Counted from the stretch's first letter, positions 10,094 through 22,552 are shown. The stretch is 64,000 bases of DNA from Rhipidocladum racemiflorum (GCA_036346355.1 CM070570.1:50111592-50175591); one strand, 5' to 3'. Notes: generated by a model from the sequence alone, not told the origin. A program made the numbers and translations.

Positions 10094-12274
10094 TGTAACA
10101 CCCCGGCATTTAATATGCCTGAATGCTACCAAACATGAGCTAAACAACATCTAAATACCACATTTAACATAAAATTCCAGCAAAGGCGCATAGGCTAAAA
10201 ACCGAGATTTCGGCAGCACCTCCTTTGTTTTATCATGAATTTAAGGAGCAACAACAATATAGCATTATAAGACAATAAGAGAGACATCTAAAACAGCAAT
10301 AACTAGAGTCTTAATGACAACAAAAGACTAACATTAAACACTTAAAGTTCCAAGTGTCAAACGAACAATAAAACTCTCATTAACAAAGCTAAGCCTTAAA
10401 TCAATGATCATCACACGCAATTTATTATCAAACTAATAGATTGACTTGGGGAAACATTATGGTGAAGCTACGTGTGGGCGTGTGACTATTCCCCTTTCCC
10501 GCATGCCGTTCTCATGGTACCTAAAACAAGAAGAAAACACAAGCGTGAGTTCGAAACTCAGCAAGCATATTGCAATGGACAACAATAACCATATCATAGA
10601 AATAACATCTCACATCATGTATATCATCTCAATCATGAACACTTAACAACTTTATCATCATGGTGTATGCAATGTAATGCAATGCTCATGTCTCCTTGGA
10701 AACTCATACCGGTATGGTTGAGTACACACCCGTCGGTGTGCACCCTCTCCCCCCTTCCATCCCGAAGATGGAGGGTGCCTACTCCTCGCTTCCACAACCC
10801 ACGGTAGATGGAATCACGATGTAGGACTTACTCTATTGGCTCTCCGGATTAGTCATAACTTTCTCACCGACCTTCCCGGATTAGTTAATGACTTTCTCAC
10901 CGCACGGGCCATGTAACATGTCATGTATGCAAGCATGCCAACAATATATAAAACTCATATATTAACACATGGCATCATAACATCTTAAACATGCTCATCA
11001 TATCATAGCAATCATTAAAACATGGCAAGTGGACATATATCATGTAGACAATTCCATCTAATTTCAACATGCAACCTACAACTCGCTATTCATCACAACA
11101 CACTTGCCTCAACCACGTGCAACGGATTGGCGGGAAGAAGAGGGCACTCCCGGGGTCACACCACCTGCACATAGGTATCACACATTCACAATCATAACCA
11201 CAAAACAGTACGCAAACCCCGATCTAACCCGACATTGCCAACTACTCGCAAAACCTAAAAACAGAGGTTCTGTCCCGTCGGGACAGCAGCCTTGCAAAAG
11301 GCATAACTTGAGTTCTGGGACTCCGAATCAATTAAACGATTACGTCCTCGCGTAGCTTAGGAAATTTCCCAACTTTCTCTAGGTATAAGGAAAGACTGAT
11401 TCGGCCTCTAAAGTTGTTTAATCTACAGATTACCGAGATCTGTTCCAATCGCGTCACATATTTTAACACGCTCGGTAAAACAGTCATAACTTTCAAACGG
11501 CTGATCGGAATTTAACGTGCTTTACGTCCAATGAAAGGTAATGAAATTATCTACAACTTATTTTAAGTATGTACGGTCAGATTCGAACTCTAAATTGGCG
11601 AAAATAGGAACCCTAGCCCGACTGCTCAATCTGCCCGAAAACAGAAACGTGGCAACGTTTAGATCTATTCAATTCTACTCCAATCCAGCACCACCAATTG
11701 ATCTAAAAACTTCAAAATCACCTTAATAACAGTACCAAGATCAAACCCAAGGATCCCCATGATCATACCTTTGCCCGACGAACGAATCTCCAACAGATCT
11801 CCTCGCGGATCGCTCCTCGCTCCACGCTCCTCGCTCCACGGGATGAATCCACGAGGAGCAGGGGTGGGGAGGCCACCCTAGGGAAGCAAGGGGTGGAGGA
11901 GAGGTGGTGGGGAGGTGGAGAGGCAAGGGCAAGGGCAAGGGGTGGCGCACGGCCAAGGGAGGGGAACTAGGGGGGCGGCTAGGGGGGGAAGTGGGGGGGG
12001 GCGCAAGGGGCTGTGGCTTGGGCGCACAAGGGGGCAGGGGAAGCCCCTTTTACCAGGCCCCACACCCTCTCCTAGTCCAATAAGAGCCCTACTTCAATCC
12101 CACCAAAGCCCACCAAGGCCCAAAACTCCCCCGGGAAGGCCCAAAACCCCGAAAACGGCCCGAAAAAGCTATTATCCTCCAATTCCTATGGTTTTAACCT
12201 TATTTCCACACCTCATACTGTAATTAACCTTATCAAGCCCGTTAAATAAAGTTACGACATTCCGTGGTGTCACA
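10094..12274 (-). repeat. Tekay 3' LTR (2181 bp)
   Basis: Plus-strand reading starts TGTAACACCCCGG and ends GTGGTGTCACA, i.e. TG...CA on both strands. Compared by eye with the 5' LTR it differs at scattered sites and by a few indels, for example in the copy number of the GAGCGAG repeat (11810-11841) and in the G-rich stretch 11930-12030. The three-hairpin block lies at 10727-10809 (minus strand). Confidence 0.95.
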
Positions 12275-12362
12275 TTCTTCCCCCCTTCAACAGGATTCGA
12301 CCTCGAATCTAAAACATACCAACACGCAACCCAGCAAAACCGAAGATAGCTTGGTTTTCACA

Positions 12363-13796
12363 TCACATACCTGAGGCGAAAAGCTCGGGATACTTCTCGC
12401 GCATGCGAGATTCCAGCTCCCAAATCGCTTCTCTCTCGGTCTGATGTGACCACAGGACCTTGACAAACTTAAGCGTCCTGTTCTTCATCACTCGCTCTGA
12501 AGTCCCCAGAATTTCCACAGGACGGGACTCGAAAGTGAGGTCCTGCTCAAGCACTAATGGTTCCAACGGAACCACCAACTCCGGATCATGCAAGTATTTC
12601 TTCAACATCGAGACATGGAACACATTATGCACACCTTGCATGGATTCCGGTAGCTCCAGATGATAGGCCAACCTACCAACTCGGGCGATGATAGGAAAAG
12701 GCCCAACATACCTTGGACTGAGCTTTCCTTTGGTGCTAAAACGCACCACACCTTTGGTGGGAGATACTCGCAAGAGTACCCTATCACCCACCTCAAACTC
12801 CAAGTCTCGCCGCCTCACATCAGCATAGCTTTTGCCATGCGCTTCAGTTGCTGCGAGAAGGTTCTCGCCGAACCTCCGACACGCGATCAACGGTCTGTTG
12901 AACCCAATCCGGTCCAAGAATAGCTCTCTCGCCACGGCATCCCAACAAAGTGGCGATCTGCACTTCCGGCCATACGGTACCTCATAAGGAGCGGCAGGAT
13001 CTTTGGAATGATAGCTGTTATTGTAAGCAAACTCTGCAAGGGGCAAATGGTCTTCCCAGCTACCCTTCCAAGCTATCACACAGGCCCTGAGCATGTCCTC
13101 CAAAGTCTGGATGGTACGCTCAGACTGCCCATCCGTCTGAGGGTGAAAAGCGGTACTAAGGCGAAGCTGGGTACCCAATGCACTCTGCAAACTCTCCCAG
13201 AACTTGGAGACGAACTTCGCATCCCGATCAGAAATAATGGTCTTGGGTACACCATGCAGTCTCACAATCTCCCGCACATAGATGGGAGCCAACTCGCTCG
13301 CTGAATTGGTCGTGCGGATGGGAATGAAATGCGCAGACTTGCTGAGACGGTCCACCACAACCCAAACAGCATCCTTCCCTCGTGGAGTACGAGGTAAGCC
13401 AACCACGAAATCCATGGAGATGTCATCCCATGGCCACACAGGAATCTCCAAAGGCTGCAACAGGCCAGCGGGACGCTTATGCTCAGCCTTGATCTTCTGA
13501 CAAATCCCACAAGACGCCACATACTTGGCAATATCCACTCTCATCCTTTTCCACCAGAAATTCTTCTTCAAGTCCCTGTACATCTTGGTCTCCCCAGGAT
13601 GGACCGTGTACGGGGTGCGATGAGCTTCTTTCAGAATGTCTTCTTTCACTTGAGATTTCTGGGGCACGCACAGACGGCCCTGAAACCTCAAAGCTCCCGC
13701 ATCATCAACGGTAAAGTCTCCAGACTTGCCTTCCTCAAGGCGTTTCCTCACCTGTTGGAGCAAACGATCATCTTTGCATTGTGCCTCCGCTGACAC
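12363..13796 (-). CDS. Tekay integrase with chromodomain-like C-terminus (3' part of pol)
   Basis: Open frame of 477 aa that inserts element cDNA into the genome. The zinc-binding domain has H59, H66, C96 and C99. The catalytic core is complete: D129 (ISMDF), D190 (ISDRDAKF) and E226 (GQSERT), with exactly 35 residues between the last two (DD35E). The C-terminal part (about 405-470: RPVEILGTSERVM, then VKVLWSH and AIWELESRMREKYPELF) resembles the chromodomain of Tekay/Del chromoviruses, which guides integration to heterochromatin. The first Met is internal. In a functional element this would be continuous with RNase H, which is frameshifted here at 13800-14320. The stop lies just inside the 3' LTR boundary region. 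Confidence 0.9.
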   Translation of the reverse strand: MSAEAQCKDDRLLQQVRKRLEEGKSGDFTVDDAGALRFQGRLCVPQKSQVKEDILKEAHRTPYTVHPGETKMYRDLKKNFWWKRMRVDIAKYVASCGICQKIKAEHKRPAGLLQPLEIPVWPWDDISMDFVVGLPRTPRGKDAVWVVVDRLSKSAHFIPIRTTNSASELAPIYVREIVRLHGVPKTIISDRDAKFVSKFWESLQSALGTQLRLSTAFHPQTDGQSERTIQTLEDMLRACVIAWKGSWEDHLPLAEFAYNNSYHSKDPAAPYEVPYGRKCRSPLCWDAVARELFLDRIGFNRPLIACRRFGENLLAATEAHGKSYADVRRRDLEFEVGDRVLLRVSPTKGVVRFSTKGKLSPRYVGPFPIIARVGRLAYHLELPESMQGVHNVFHVSMLKKYLHDPELVVPLEPLVLEQDLTFESRPVEILGTSERVMKNRTLKFVKVLWSHQTEREAIWELESRMREKYPELFASGM

Positions 13797-14323
13797 GCCG
13801 GGAATCGGCCCGACTCAAGGATCAACTGAGTTTCAGCTTGCACGGTCCCGCAAAGCAAGAGGGAGACTCCCAAACGCTCAAAATCAGCAACAAGACAATC
13901 AACAACAGGGGCATTGTCTTATGATCGAGAGCGTCGGCCACCACATTTGCCTTTCCTGAGATGATACTTGGATGGTGAGGTCATAATCCTTTATCAACTC
14001 TAGCCACCTCCTCTGCCTCAAGTTCAAATCTTTTGAGTAAAGATGTACTTGAGGCTCTTGTGATTAGTGAAAATATCACAAGACTCGCCCGTCTGAGTAA
14101 TGCCTCCATATCTTCAATGCAAACACCACGGCGGGTAGCTCAAGATCATGTGTGGGATAGTTACGCTCATGCTTTTTCAAATTGTCTTGACGCATAAGCA
14201 ATCACCTTGCCATCTTGCATGAGCACACAACCAAGTCCCAACCGAGAAGCATCAGAATAAGCAGTGAAAGCGCTTCCCAGGCTCGGGAAGGGTAAGAACG
14301 AGGAGCGATCACTAACTTCTCCT
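13797..14323 (-). pseudogene. Tekay RNase H region (frameshifted)
   Basis: Between the RT and integrase frames, minus-strand fragments of the Gypsy RNase H can be read in several frames. These include a VLMQDGK-type block (about 14200-14240), [27 protein letters not shown] (about 13985-14070, shown here only by its position and ends), and remains of the DALS end near 13930. More than one indel is needed to connect them, so pol is not functional. Confidence 0.8.
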
Positions 14324-15859
14324 TCAAAGTGCAGAAACTGTGCTCACACTCTGCAGCCCACTGAATTTCACTCCATACGAGTCAATTTGTGAAAGTGGCT
14401 TGGCAATGATAGAGAAATCCTGCACAAAACGCCGATAGTAGCCAGCCAACCCAAGGAAACTACGCACCTCTTTGACATTGGAAGGCCTCCTCCAATCCAA
14501 AACTGCTGAGACTTTGCTAGGATCTACAGATATGCCCTCTGGATTGATGATGTGGCCAAGAAAACCCACTTCTGAAATCCAGAATTCGCACTTTTTCAGC
14601 TTAGCAAATAACTGATTTGCCCTCAAGGTGCTCAGCACAAGCCTCAAGTGTCGCTCATGCTCCTCTTCTGATTTAGAGTAAACCAGAATGTCATCGATGA
14701 ACACTACCACAAACTCATCAAGGTACTTGTGTAGCATACTGTTCATCGCCTCCATAAAGACAGCAGGAGCATTAGTTAGTCCAAAAGACATAACTTTAAA
14801 TTCGTAATGCCCATACCTAGTGGAGAAAGCAGTCTTCTCAATGTCCTGCTCCCTCACACGGATCTGATTGTACCCCGACTGAAGATCAATCTTGGAGAAC
14901 ACCTTTGCTCCCTTCAGTTGGTCAAACAGATCCTCGATGCGAGGCAAAGGATACTTGTTCTTGATTGTCACTTGATTAAGAGCATGATATTCAATGCACA
15001 TGCGCCAACTTCCATCCTTCTTCGAGACAAAGAGAACGGGTGCTCCCCATGGTGAAACGCTACGCCGAATAAAGCCCTTGGCCAACAGATCCTCCAACTG
15101 CTTCTTCAACTCGTCTTGAAAAGGACGAGCCAAGCGGTATGGAGAGATAGAAATAGGTCGAGTGCCCGGAACAAGATCAATACGAAACTCCACATTCCGC
15201 ACGGGAGGTAAACCAGGCAACTCATCAGGGAACACATCAACAAACTCCTTCACTACAGGAATCTCCTCAATGGAAACTGAAGATGGCTTCTTAGACAGGG
15301 TCATGAGGAAACCCAAAAGCCTCAAACGACGACCAGAAAACAGACTAGTCAAAGCAAAGACGGAACTAGACGGTATACCACCCTGAAAGGTCAACTCTAC
15401 TCCTGACGGGGCCTGCAAGGCAACCGTCTTCCAGAAACAACAGATCTTGGCACGGTGCTGATGCAACCAGTCCATGCCCAAAATGACATCAAAAGGAGCC
15501 AACTGGATCACCATAAGATTGGCAAAGAAAACCTCATCGTCAATGGCAATGGTGCAACCCGGGCAAACCAAAGAGCTAGCAATCAAACCCCCAGGAGAAC
15601 TGACTAGCACAGACTCAGAAATCCGCTGAACTCCCAACTTAGCTCTACTAGCAAACTCCGATGACACAAAGGAATAGGATGCACCGGAATCAAACAGAAC
15701 AAAGGCATCAACGGAATCCATGAGCAGAGTACCTGAAACCACCTCTGGATGCCCGGCTGACTCGGCGGTCGGCAAGGCGTACACTCTTGGTGGCGCCGAG
15801 ACAAAAGGAGCACCGACTCCCGGCTGATGCCCCAACAAGGCTGGGGGCGGAGGAGGCAA
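14324..15859 (-). CDS. Tekay protease and reverse transcriptase (part of pol)
   Basis: Open frame of 511 aa. The aspartic protease active site is [10 protein letters not shown] (about residues 54-63). RT follows with [14 protein letters not shown], the fingers block [30 protein letters not shown], and the catalytic FIDDILVYS (FIDD replaces YVDD, as is usual in chromoviruses). The thumb and connection block [17 protein letters not shown] follows. CIEYHALN departs from the usual CIDYRALN, a substitution next to the first catalytic aspartate region. The frame ends by frameshift after AKPLSQ, where RNase H should begin. The first Met is internal; the frame is normally continuous with gag. Confidence 0.9.
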   Translation of the reverse strand: MPPPPPALLGHQPGVGAPFVSAPPRVYALPTAESAGHPEVVSGTLLMDSVDAFVLFDSGASYSFVSSEFASRAKLGVQRISESVLVSSPGGLIASSLVCPGCTIAIDDEVFFANLMVIQLAPFDVILGMDWLHQHRAKICCFWKTVALQAPSGVELTFQGGIPSSSVFALTSLFSGRRLRLLGFLMTLSKKPSSVSIEEIPVVKEFVDVFPDELPGLPPVRNVEFRIDLVPGTRPISISPYRLARPFQDELKKQLEDLLAKGFIRRSVSPWGAPVLFVSKKDGSWRMCIEYHALNQVTIKNKYPLPRIEDLFDQLKGAKVFSKIDLQSGYNQIRVREQDIEKTAFSTRYGHYEFKVMSFGLTNAPAVFMEAMNSMLHKYLDEFVVVFIDDILVYSKSEEEHERHLRLVLSTLRANQLFAKLKKCEFWISEVGFLGHIINPEGISVDPSKVSAVLDWRRPSNVKEVRSFLGLAGYYRRFVQDFSIIAKPLSQIDSYGVKFSGLQSVSTVSAL

Positions 15860-17202
15860 CTGCGGAGGAGCAGACGGCTACGGGCACCAATAAGCCGCTA
15901 GTGGCGCCCACGCAAAGGGCGGCTGAGAAACAGGAGCAGCCATCAAGTGCACCGATCCTCTGGAAGACGCCGCTGGAGTGGGAGAAGAAGGCACCGTCTC
16001 CCACTTGATGATGCTACCGGGATTCATCTGGCAGACTCGTCCCATGTGACCAGGCTTGCCACAGTGGTTGCAACTCCCGGTCCAACCACACTCTGAAGCA
16101 CGGTGCTCACCACCGCACTTGAAGCACTTCATGCCTGCTCGGGCACAGATCTAACAGCCGCGAGGAAGACGACCGAGGCGGCCCCATCTTGGCCCCCGAG
16201 GCGAGCCACATCCTCCCTTGAACTTCTTGAAAGTGGGTCGAGAAGACCCACCTCCTCCACCAAAGGTCCTCTTAGGCCCCGCTTTGCCAGCGAAGAACCC
16301 TGGACCACCCGGGTTTTGCTTATCCGGGAGAGCTCGGCTCAAGCTCCATGCCCTTCGCTGCTCCACCACGGAGCAAAAGTCACGAGGACAGTCGCCCTAT
16401 GACAACTCTGAACTCCTGGTTGAGGCCCCTACGGAACCTCCTTGCCTTCTCCCGATCATTGCACGCCCTGGCAGACAGTAAGCGCACCACGCTGTTGAAC
16501 TCCACCTCATACTCGCCACCAAGCCTCTTTCCTGGGAAAGAGTCGCCGAGTATGCTCCATCCGCTCAAGGAAAGACTGGTAGAACATGGCTCGGAGGCGA
16601 GCCACAAAGTCCTCCCAGGTGGTTTGGACCCAGATCGGGGCTCTAGCAGCCAGAACCCCTCCCACCGGATGTCGGCTTGGCTCCTTCGGTGAAAGGCCAC
16701 AAAGCAGGCCCTCCGGACTAAGGTCAACTCTAGGACCTCAAGCGCCTCTCCATGTACCGCAGCCAATCTGCGTTGGATCGGCGTGCCAGCTCCATCAAAG
16801 GTGTCAAGGCGGAGGACATCCACTCGGAGACTCATCCTCGGCTCCAGACAACGGGGGCAACAATTGGGGCCACTTTGCAAGGAGGCACAACAGCGGGGGC
16901 TGCCCGCAGCTGGCCGGCGCACTCTGAATCTCCCTCTGCAGAGCCTAAACTAAATCCTCATTGGCGGCGGGTACCCCCGCCCCTGACTGTGCAACTGGAA
17001 GCTCCTCCTGAGCTGGCCCATGAGCGTTGAGCGAAAGACCTACCCTCAGCAACAGACTCCGCAAATCCCTGGGAGCCTCGCCCCTGGCCTCCACGGCCAC
17101 AGCGTCCACGGCCTCTACCCCTCGACAAGGCTGCTTTAGACAGACAACCATCCAAACACAAAAATATAAACACAAAATCACACAATCAAGATCATAGATC
17201 AA
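15860..17202 (-). pseudogene. Tekay gag (frameshifted)
   Basis: Capsid and nucleocapsid gene in pieces. Arg/Gly-rich N-terminal fragments lie at 16945-17202. The capsid region at 16380-16922 has LRLDTFDGAG, then GGEYEVEFNSVVRL and ARRFRRGLNQEFRVVI, the pattern of chromovirus gag. A basic Gly-rich linker lies at 16151-16369. Two zinc knuckles lie at 15878-16132: CFKCGGEHRASEC followed by CNHCGKPGHMGRVC. The pieces lie in different frames and need several indels to join. The true start is not certain. Confidence 0.82.
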
Positions 17203-17469
17203 ACATCATCATAAGCATAGTCTTCATCAAATAATTAAGCGCAATGCAATGATGAACCAAAACCCCATCCTACTGTGCAACCAAGTGTGTCAAATTTTAG
17301 ATTAGTTATACCACTTTTACAAGTTTTTAATGTTGCTATCCTATAACAAAGTTTTAGTTAGAACCTAAGCCATGTTTCTAAGTTATTCCACATCATATTT
17401 TAGTTGCAACTTAGGGCATAACACTAAAAATACATATTCCAAGGACCTACAGCCCGCTCTGATACCAAC
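17203..17469 (-). promoter_or_regulatory. Tekay primer-binding site and leader shared with LARDs
   Basis: Minus-strand TGGTATCAGAGC (17456-17467) lies two bases from the 5' LTR and is the initiator tRNA-Met primer-binding site. The following ~215 nt (about 17257-17455) match the leader of LARDs B, D, E and F almost base for base, including the blocks GAATAACTTAGAAACATGG and TAGGATAGCAACATTAAAA. Similarity stops near 17256, before gag. A shared leader next to the primer-binding site is where retroelement packaging signals lie. Confidence 0.88.
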
Positions 17470-19661
17470 TGCAACACCCCGACATTTAATATGCCTGAAT
17501 GCTACCAAACATGAGCTAAACAACATCTAAATACCACATTTAACATAAAATTCCAGCAAAGGCGCATAGGCTAAAAACCGAGATTTCGGCAGCACCTCCT
17601 TTGTTTTATCATGAATTTAAGGAGCAACAACAATATAGCATTATAAGGCAATAAGAGAGACATCTAAAACAGCAATAAATAGAGTCTTAATGACAACAAA
17701 AGACTAACATTAAGCACTTAAAGTTCCAAGTGTCAAACGAACAATAAAACTCTCATTAACAAAGCTAAGCCTTAAATCAATGATCATCACACGCAATTTA
17801 TTATCAAACTAATAGAATGACTTGGGGAAACATTATGGTGAAGCTACGTGTGGGCGTGTGACTATTCCCCTTTCCCGCATGCCGTTCTCATGGTACCTAA
17901 AACAAGAAGAAAACACAAGCGTGAGTTCGAAACTCAGCAAGCATATTGCAATGGACAACAATAACCATATCATAGAAATAACATCTCACATCATGTATAT
18001 CATCTCAATCATGAACACTTAACAACTTTATCATCATGGTGTATGCAATGTAATGCAATGCTCATGTCTCCTTGGAAACTCATACCGGTATGGTTGAGTA
18101 CACACCCGTCGGTGTGCACCCTCTCCCCCCTTCCATCCCGAAGATGGAGGGTGCCTACTCCTCGCTTCCACAACCCACGCTAGATGGAAACACGATGAAT
18201 GACTTACTCTATTGGATCTCGGATTAGTCATAACTTTCTCACCGACCTTCCGGATTAGTTAATGACTTTCTCACATACGGGCCATGTAAAATGTCGTGTA
18301 TGCAAGCATGCCAACAATATATAAAACTCATATATTAACACATGGCATCATAACAACTTAAACATGCTCATCATATCATAACAATCATTAAAACATGGCA
18401 AGTGGACATATATCATGTAGACAATTCCATCTAATTTCAACATGCAATCGATAACTCGCTATCCATCACAACACACTTGCCTCAACCACGTGCAACGGAA
18501 TGGCGGGAAGAAGAGGGCACTCCCGGGGTCACACCACCTGCACATAGGTATCACACACTCACAATCATTACCACAAAACAGTATGCAAACCCCGATCTAA
18601 CCCGACATTGCCAACTACTCGCAAAACCTAAAAACAGAGGTTCTGTCCCGTCGGGACAGCAGCCTTGCAAAAGGTATAACTTGAGTTCTGGGACTCCGAA
18701 TCAATTAAACGAGTACATCCTCGCGTAGCTTAGGAAATTTTTCAACTTTCTCTAGGTATAAGGAAAGACTGATTCGGCTTCTAAAGTTGTTTAATCTACA
18801 GATTACGGAGATCTGTTCCAATCGCGTCACAGATTTTAACACGCTCGGTAAAACAGTCATAACTTTCAAACAGCTGATCGGAATTTAACGTGCTTTACGT
18901 CCACTGAAAGGTAATGAAATTATCTACAACTTCTTTTAAGTCCGTACGGTCAGATTCGAATTCTAAATTGGCGAAAACAGGAACCCTAGTCCGACTGCTC
19001 AATCTGCCCGAAAATAGAAACGTGGCAACGTTTAGATCTATTCAATTCTACTCCAATCCAGCACCACCAATTGATCTAAAAACTTCAAAATCACCTTAAG
19101 AACAGTACCAATATCAAACCGAAGGATCCCCATGATCATACCTTTGCCCGACGAACGAATCTCCAACAGATCTCCTCGCGGATCGCTCCTCACTCCACGC
19201 TCCTCGCTCCTCGATCCTTGCTCCTCGCTCCACGGGATGAATCCACGAGGTGCAGGGGTGGGGAGGCCACCCTAGGGCAGCAAGGGGTGGAGGAGAGGTG
19301 GTGGGGAGGTGGAGAGGCAAGGGCAAGGGCAAGGGGTGGCGCACGGCCAAGGGAGGGGAACTAGGGGGGCGGCTAGGGGGAAGTGGGGCGCAAGGGGCTG
19401 TGGCTTGGGCGCACAAGGGGGCAGGGGAAGCCCCTTTTACCAGCCCCCACACCCTCTCCTAGTCCAATAAGAGCCCTACTTCAATCCCACCAAAGCCCAC
19501 CAAGGTCCAAAACTCCCCCGGGAAGGCCCAAAACCCCGAAATCGGCCCGGAAAAGCTATTATCCTCCAATTCCTATGGTTTTAACCTTATTTCCACACCT
19601 CATACTGTAATTAACCTTATCAAGCCTGTTAAATAAAGTTACGACATTCTGTGGTGTCACA
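17470..19661 (-). repeat. Tekay 5' LTR (2192 bp)
   Basis: Plus-strand reading begins TGCAACACCCCGACATTTAA and ends GGTGTCACA. It is close to the 3' LTR at 10094-12274, with scattered substitutions and a longer GAGCGAG-type repeat at about 19180-19235. Confidence 0.95.
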
Positions 19662-19666
19662 ATGGG

Positions 19667-19804
19667 GAGCTTCTTCACCAAGCTTGGAGGGATGAGGAGG
19701 CCATGGAAGCACCCTTGCTGCTTCTCGAGGCGTGGGGAGCAAAAGAGGGAGGAGAAACCGAAGAGGAGGGAGCCCCCAAGCAGTCGGTTTGGGGAGGGAG
19801 TTCA
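19667..19804 (-). repeat. Relic of an older related LTR (part 2)
   Basis: Continues the relic of 9710-10093 directly across the Tekay insertion. It is G/A-rich and lies between the two insertions. No coding sequence is supported. Confidence 0.5.
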
Positions 19805-21270
19805 TGTTGGTGATATGCCCTAGAGGCAATCATGTGAGATGATTATATCATACGTCTATGTTCATGTACTTATCAGTTCCATGAATAAATGCCACTCCTT
19901 TGTTCATTGAGTACGAATTAATTGTGAAATACATTGGTTATATGATATTATTCTAAATGATCCCTGGTCACATATCATTATGTGGGACAATAGTGATTTG
20001 ACTCGCACATATATTGATTGATGGTAATGTTTCACATACCATAGATATGGAGATATCAAATCAATAATGTGGGCACATGTTAGAGAACATGGGGTTGGAT
20101 AGACCCGCTCCGAGACACTGCTGAGATTGTTATCTTAAGAAGTGCCATCAGGATGTAGTCTCGAGTGGTATACCTATATAATCATTTGACCTGAGATTCT
20201 TATTGATTCTCAGCATGTGTAATTGTATACTTTGGGGCTACCAAACGCTTCACCATAACAGGGGAGTTATAAAGGTAGCTTACGGGTATGCCATGAAACA
20301 TGACGTGAGATGTAAGAGATCAAGATGGAATTTGCCCCTCCTTGATAACGGGAGAGATATCTCTGGGCCCCTCGGTGTGGATGGATAAGGAAAAGTGCAT
20401 GGCCATGCCAAAGTGATTAAAGAGTTAATCACGAATTATATCCATTACAATGACGAGTGAATTTGTCGAGCTATCACAAGGGTGGCACGCTTCTTGCCTT
20501 GAGCTTGACTGATATCGTGTGGCAAAAGGATCCTATGTGAGTATATCAAGGTTCATCTGATTCGATCATTGTGTACATTCGGGGGTCAATATGTGCTGCT
20601 AGGTACCGCTATTGACTTGTGGTCTGGAAAAGGGGTTCTCCGGGACCGCGGCTGACTTGTGCATGAGCCTAATGGGTCACACACTTAACGGGTTGGATCA
20701 TGTGTAATGGATCGGATCCATTAGTGGGTTTATGTGGATTTGGATCCTCTAGCGTCTTAATGGATTTCTATTGTAGAAGATCCATTAGTGCGAGCCCTAA
20801 TGGGCTTCTATTACAGAAGGCCCGTTAGTGCGCTCTATATAAAGGAGGCGTGGGGGCGTGCGGAGTTACAGTCTCCCCACCCTAAACCCTAGCCGCCACC
20901 GCGTCCCACTAAACCCTAGCCGCACGCGTGGGTGCTAGCACACCAGCGCGCGGTGATCCCACCCCGGACGTGTGGATACCGTAGAGGCGTCATCGCTATT
21001 GCGTCGGTGCTGATCGATTCAATCGGCTACATCAACTGTGCGACTACAACGAAGCTGTTGTGACGGTGATCCGCGACGAGGAGGAGGTGTACCACGTCGT
21101 TTTCGACTACGTACTGTGCTTTGGAGCACGCGGGGAGGCTTCACCCACTCTACTTCCGCTGCTAACGTGCTCCAAGGGTAATGCTCCATGATCTCTGACT
21201 CGCATGTTTCCTGGGTGTTCGCGGTAGAAAAGTTTTGTTTTCGGCTAGCGTAGCACCGCGTTCTCCTTCA
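19805..21270 (+). mobile_element. Copia-type solo LTR (1466 bp), TSD GTTCA
   Basis: Starts TGTTGGTGATATGCCCTAGA, a beginning I associate with grass Copia LTRs, and ends CTCCTTCA. The flanking 5 bp are GTTCA on both sides (19800-19804 and 21271-21275). No internal region is present, so the element was reduced to one LTR by LTR-LTR recombination. A plus-strand TATA box (TATATAAA, 20836-20843) precedes a GC-rich stretch with two AAACCCTAGCCGC copies (20883-20931), which would lie just downstream of transcription start. The superfamily assignment rests only on the LTR start. Confidence 0.9.
20836..20843 (+). promoter_or_regulatory. TATA box of the solo LTR
   Basis: TATATAAA followed by GGAGGCG, at the usual place for the U3/R boundary. 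It is the clearest core promoter in the window. Whether it is active cannot be seen. Confidence 0.6.
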
Positions 21271-21275
21271 GTTCA

Positions 21276-21310
21276 CTGATAAAACAGACGAGCAATCTTA
21301 AAACTTGGAA
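21276..21310. repeat. End of the relic LTR / junction to LARD B
   Basis: After the solo LTR the relic continues for a few tens of bases before sequence alignable to LARD B begins. The boundary is approximate; no target duplication marks the left end of B. Confidence 0.35.
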
Positions 21311-22552
21311 CCAACATTAAGTGCTATTACATTATCCATGTGTTAGGTTAAGTTGCCATGTTTGATACTTGCATGTGTTATGATGAATATAGTTTGTTAA
21401 ATGGCAATGCAATGGTTAATTCGAGTTTTCATATAAGTTTATTCATGTGTATGGCATATGTGCATTCATAATTGAAGAGGCGACCCATTCTGATGCGGGC
21501 CTTTGTGTTCACACGTAGTGTACACAAAAGACTTACCTCGTAGTCCCATCCACAGTTGTGAATGGGAGCGAGTCAGTAAGAGTAAGCACCCTCCACGGGA
21601 TGGAAGGGAAAGAGGGTGCACCCGACGGGTGTGCACTCGGCAATACCGGTTTGTGCTAAGCAAAGATACATGTGCATTGCATTGCATGAATGACAATGTT
21701 AACGAGGAAGTATTATGTTGTTCCCCATGATTCATGATTGACATAACATAAGTATGTTAACTGCATTGTTTATTTCCATTGCAATACACTTTGCTGAGTG
21801 ATGAACTCACGCTTGTTGTTTGATGTTGTTTTAGGTAAATTGAATTCGGCATACGGGAAGGGGATCTAGCATCACGTCTCCACCTAGATTCACGCATTTA
21901 GACAATTACACACCGTTCTTTGTAGTTGCAATGGTTTATTTTATTGAGCTAAAACTTGGACTATGCTATATCGTTTGCTATGTTTTATGGTTCCCTATGT
22001 ATTGGTTCATGAACGTTTCAATTTATATCCTGGGGCTTTAACTATTGATAAGAATCCCTGCTATTTACGTTATAGATGTTCTTTTATTATGATATTGTGT
22101 TGTGATGTTATTATTGATGTTCCAAACCATGGAAAAACAAAGTATATGTTGCCGAAATGCAATTTAAACTATTAATGTAGTTGATGTAATTTATTGTTAA
22201 ATATGTGTTTTGGTTGTTGTTAGTATTCTTTGTGGTGACATTCGTGGCATACTAGGTGCTGGGGTGTTACAGTTGGTATCAGAGCGGGCTTTAGGTCCGT
22301 GGTGTGTGAATTTAGTGAAATACCATAGGGTCAACTAAAATGTTGATTTTGGGAAAAACCTAGAAACATGGCTTAGGTTATACTTAAAATTTTGCCATAG
22401 GATAGCAACATAAAAACTTGTGTAAGTGGAATAATTAATTTAAAATTTGACACACTTGGAGCACAGTAGGATGGGTAATGGTTCCTCATTGCATTATGCT
22501 TTAATGTTATTTGAGCTTTGATGAAGAATGTTATGTTTTGATGATGCTTGAT
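21311..22552 (+). mobile_element. LARD B, left part (5' LTR end, primer-binding site, leader)
   Basis: The 5' LTR is truncated on the left and ends GGGGTGTTACA at 22271. It keeps the three-hairpin block (about 21535-21660) and the acceptor-like TGTTGTTTTAG (about 21825-21835). The primer-binding site TGGTATCAGAGC is at 22274-22285, followed by the LARD/Tekay leader to 22552. Compared with C-F it has many substitutions, so it is an older copy. The tandem D/E element interrupts it here; it resumes at 55268 after the TTGAT duplication. Confidence 0.85.
22548..22552 (+). other. Target-site duplication TTGAT, left copy (tandem LARD D/E)
   Basis: Matches 55268-55272, which directly follows the last LTR of the tandem array 32.7 kb away. 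Confidence 0.9.

Larger units (their letters stand above)
10094..19661 (-). mobile_element. Complete Tekay-type Gypsy (chromovirus) retrotransposon, TSD ATGGG
   Basis: A 9568-bp element read right to left. Order: 5' LTR 17470-19661, primer-binding site 17456-17467, leader, gag, PR-RT, RNase H, integrase, polypurine tract (12275-12287, AAGGGGGGAAGAA on the minus strand), 3' LTR 10094-12274. The flanking 5 bp are ATGGG on both sides (10089-10093 and 19662-19666), so both ends are intact. Gag and RNase H are frameshifted, while RT and integrase remain long open frames. Its LTR ends, leader and pre-polypurine sequence match the gene-free LARDs of the window, which makes this family their probable source of proteins. 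Confidence 0.95.

Noticed and set aside
20203..20388. Frame inside the Copia solo LTR
   Set aside because: Lies within the LTR, without motif or codon support.
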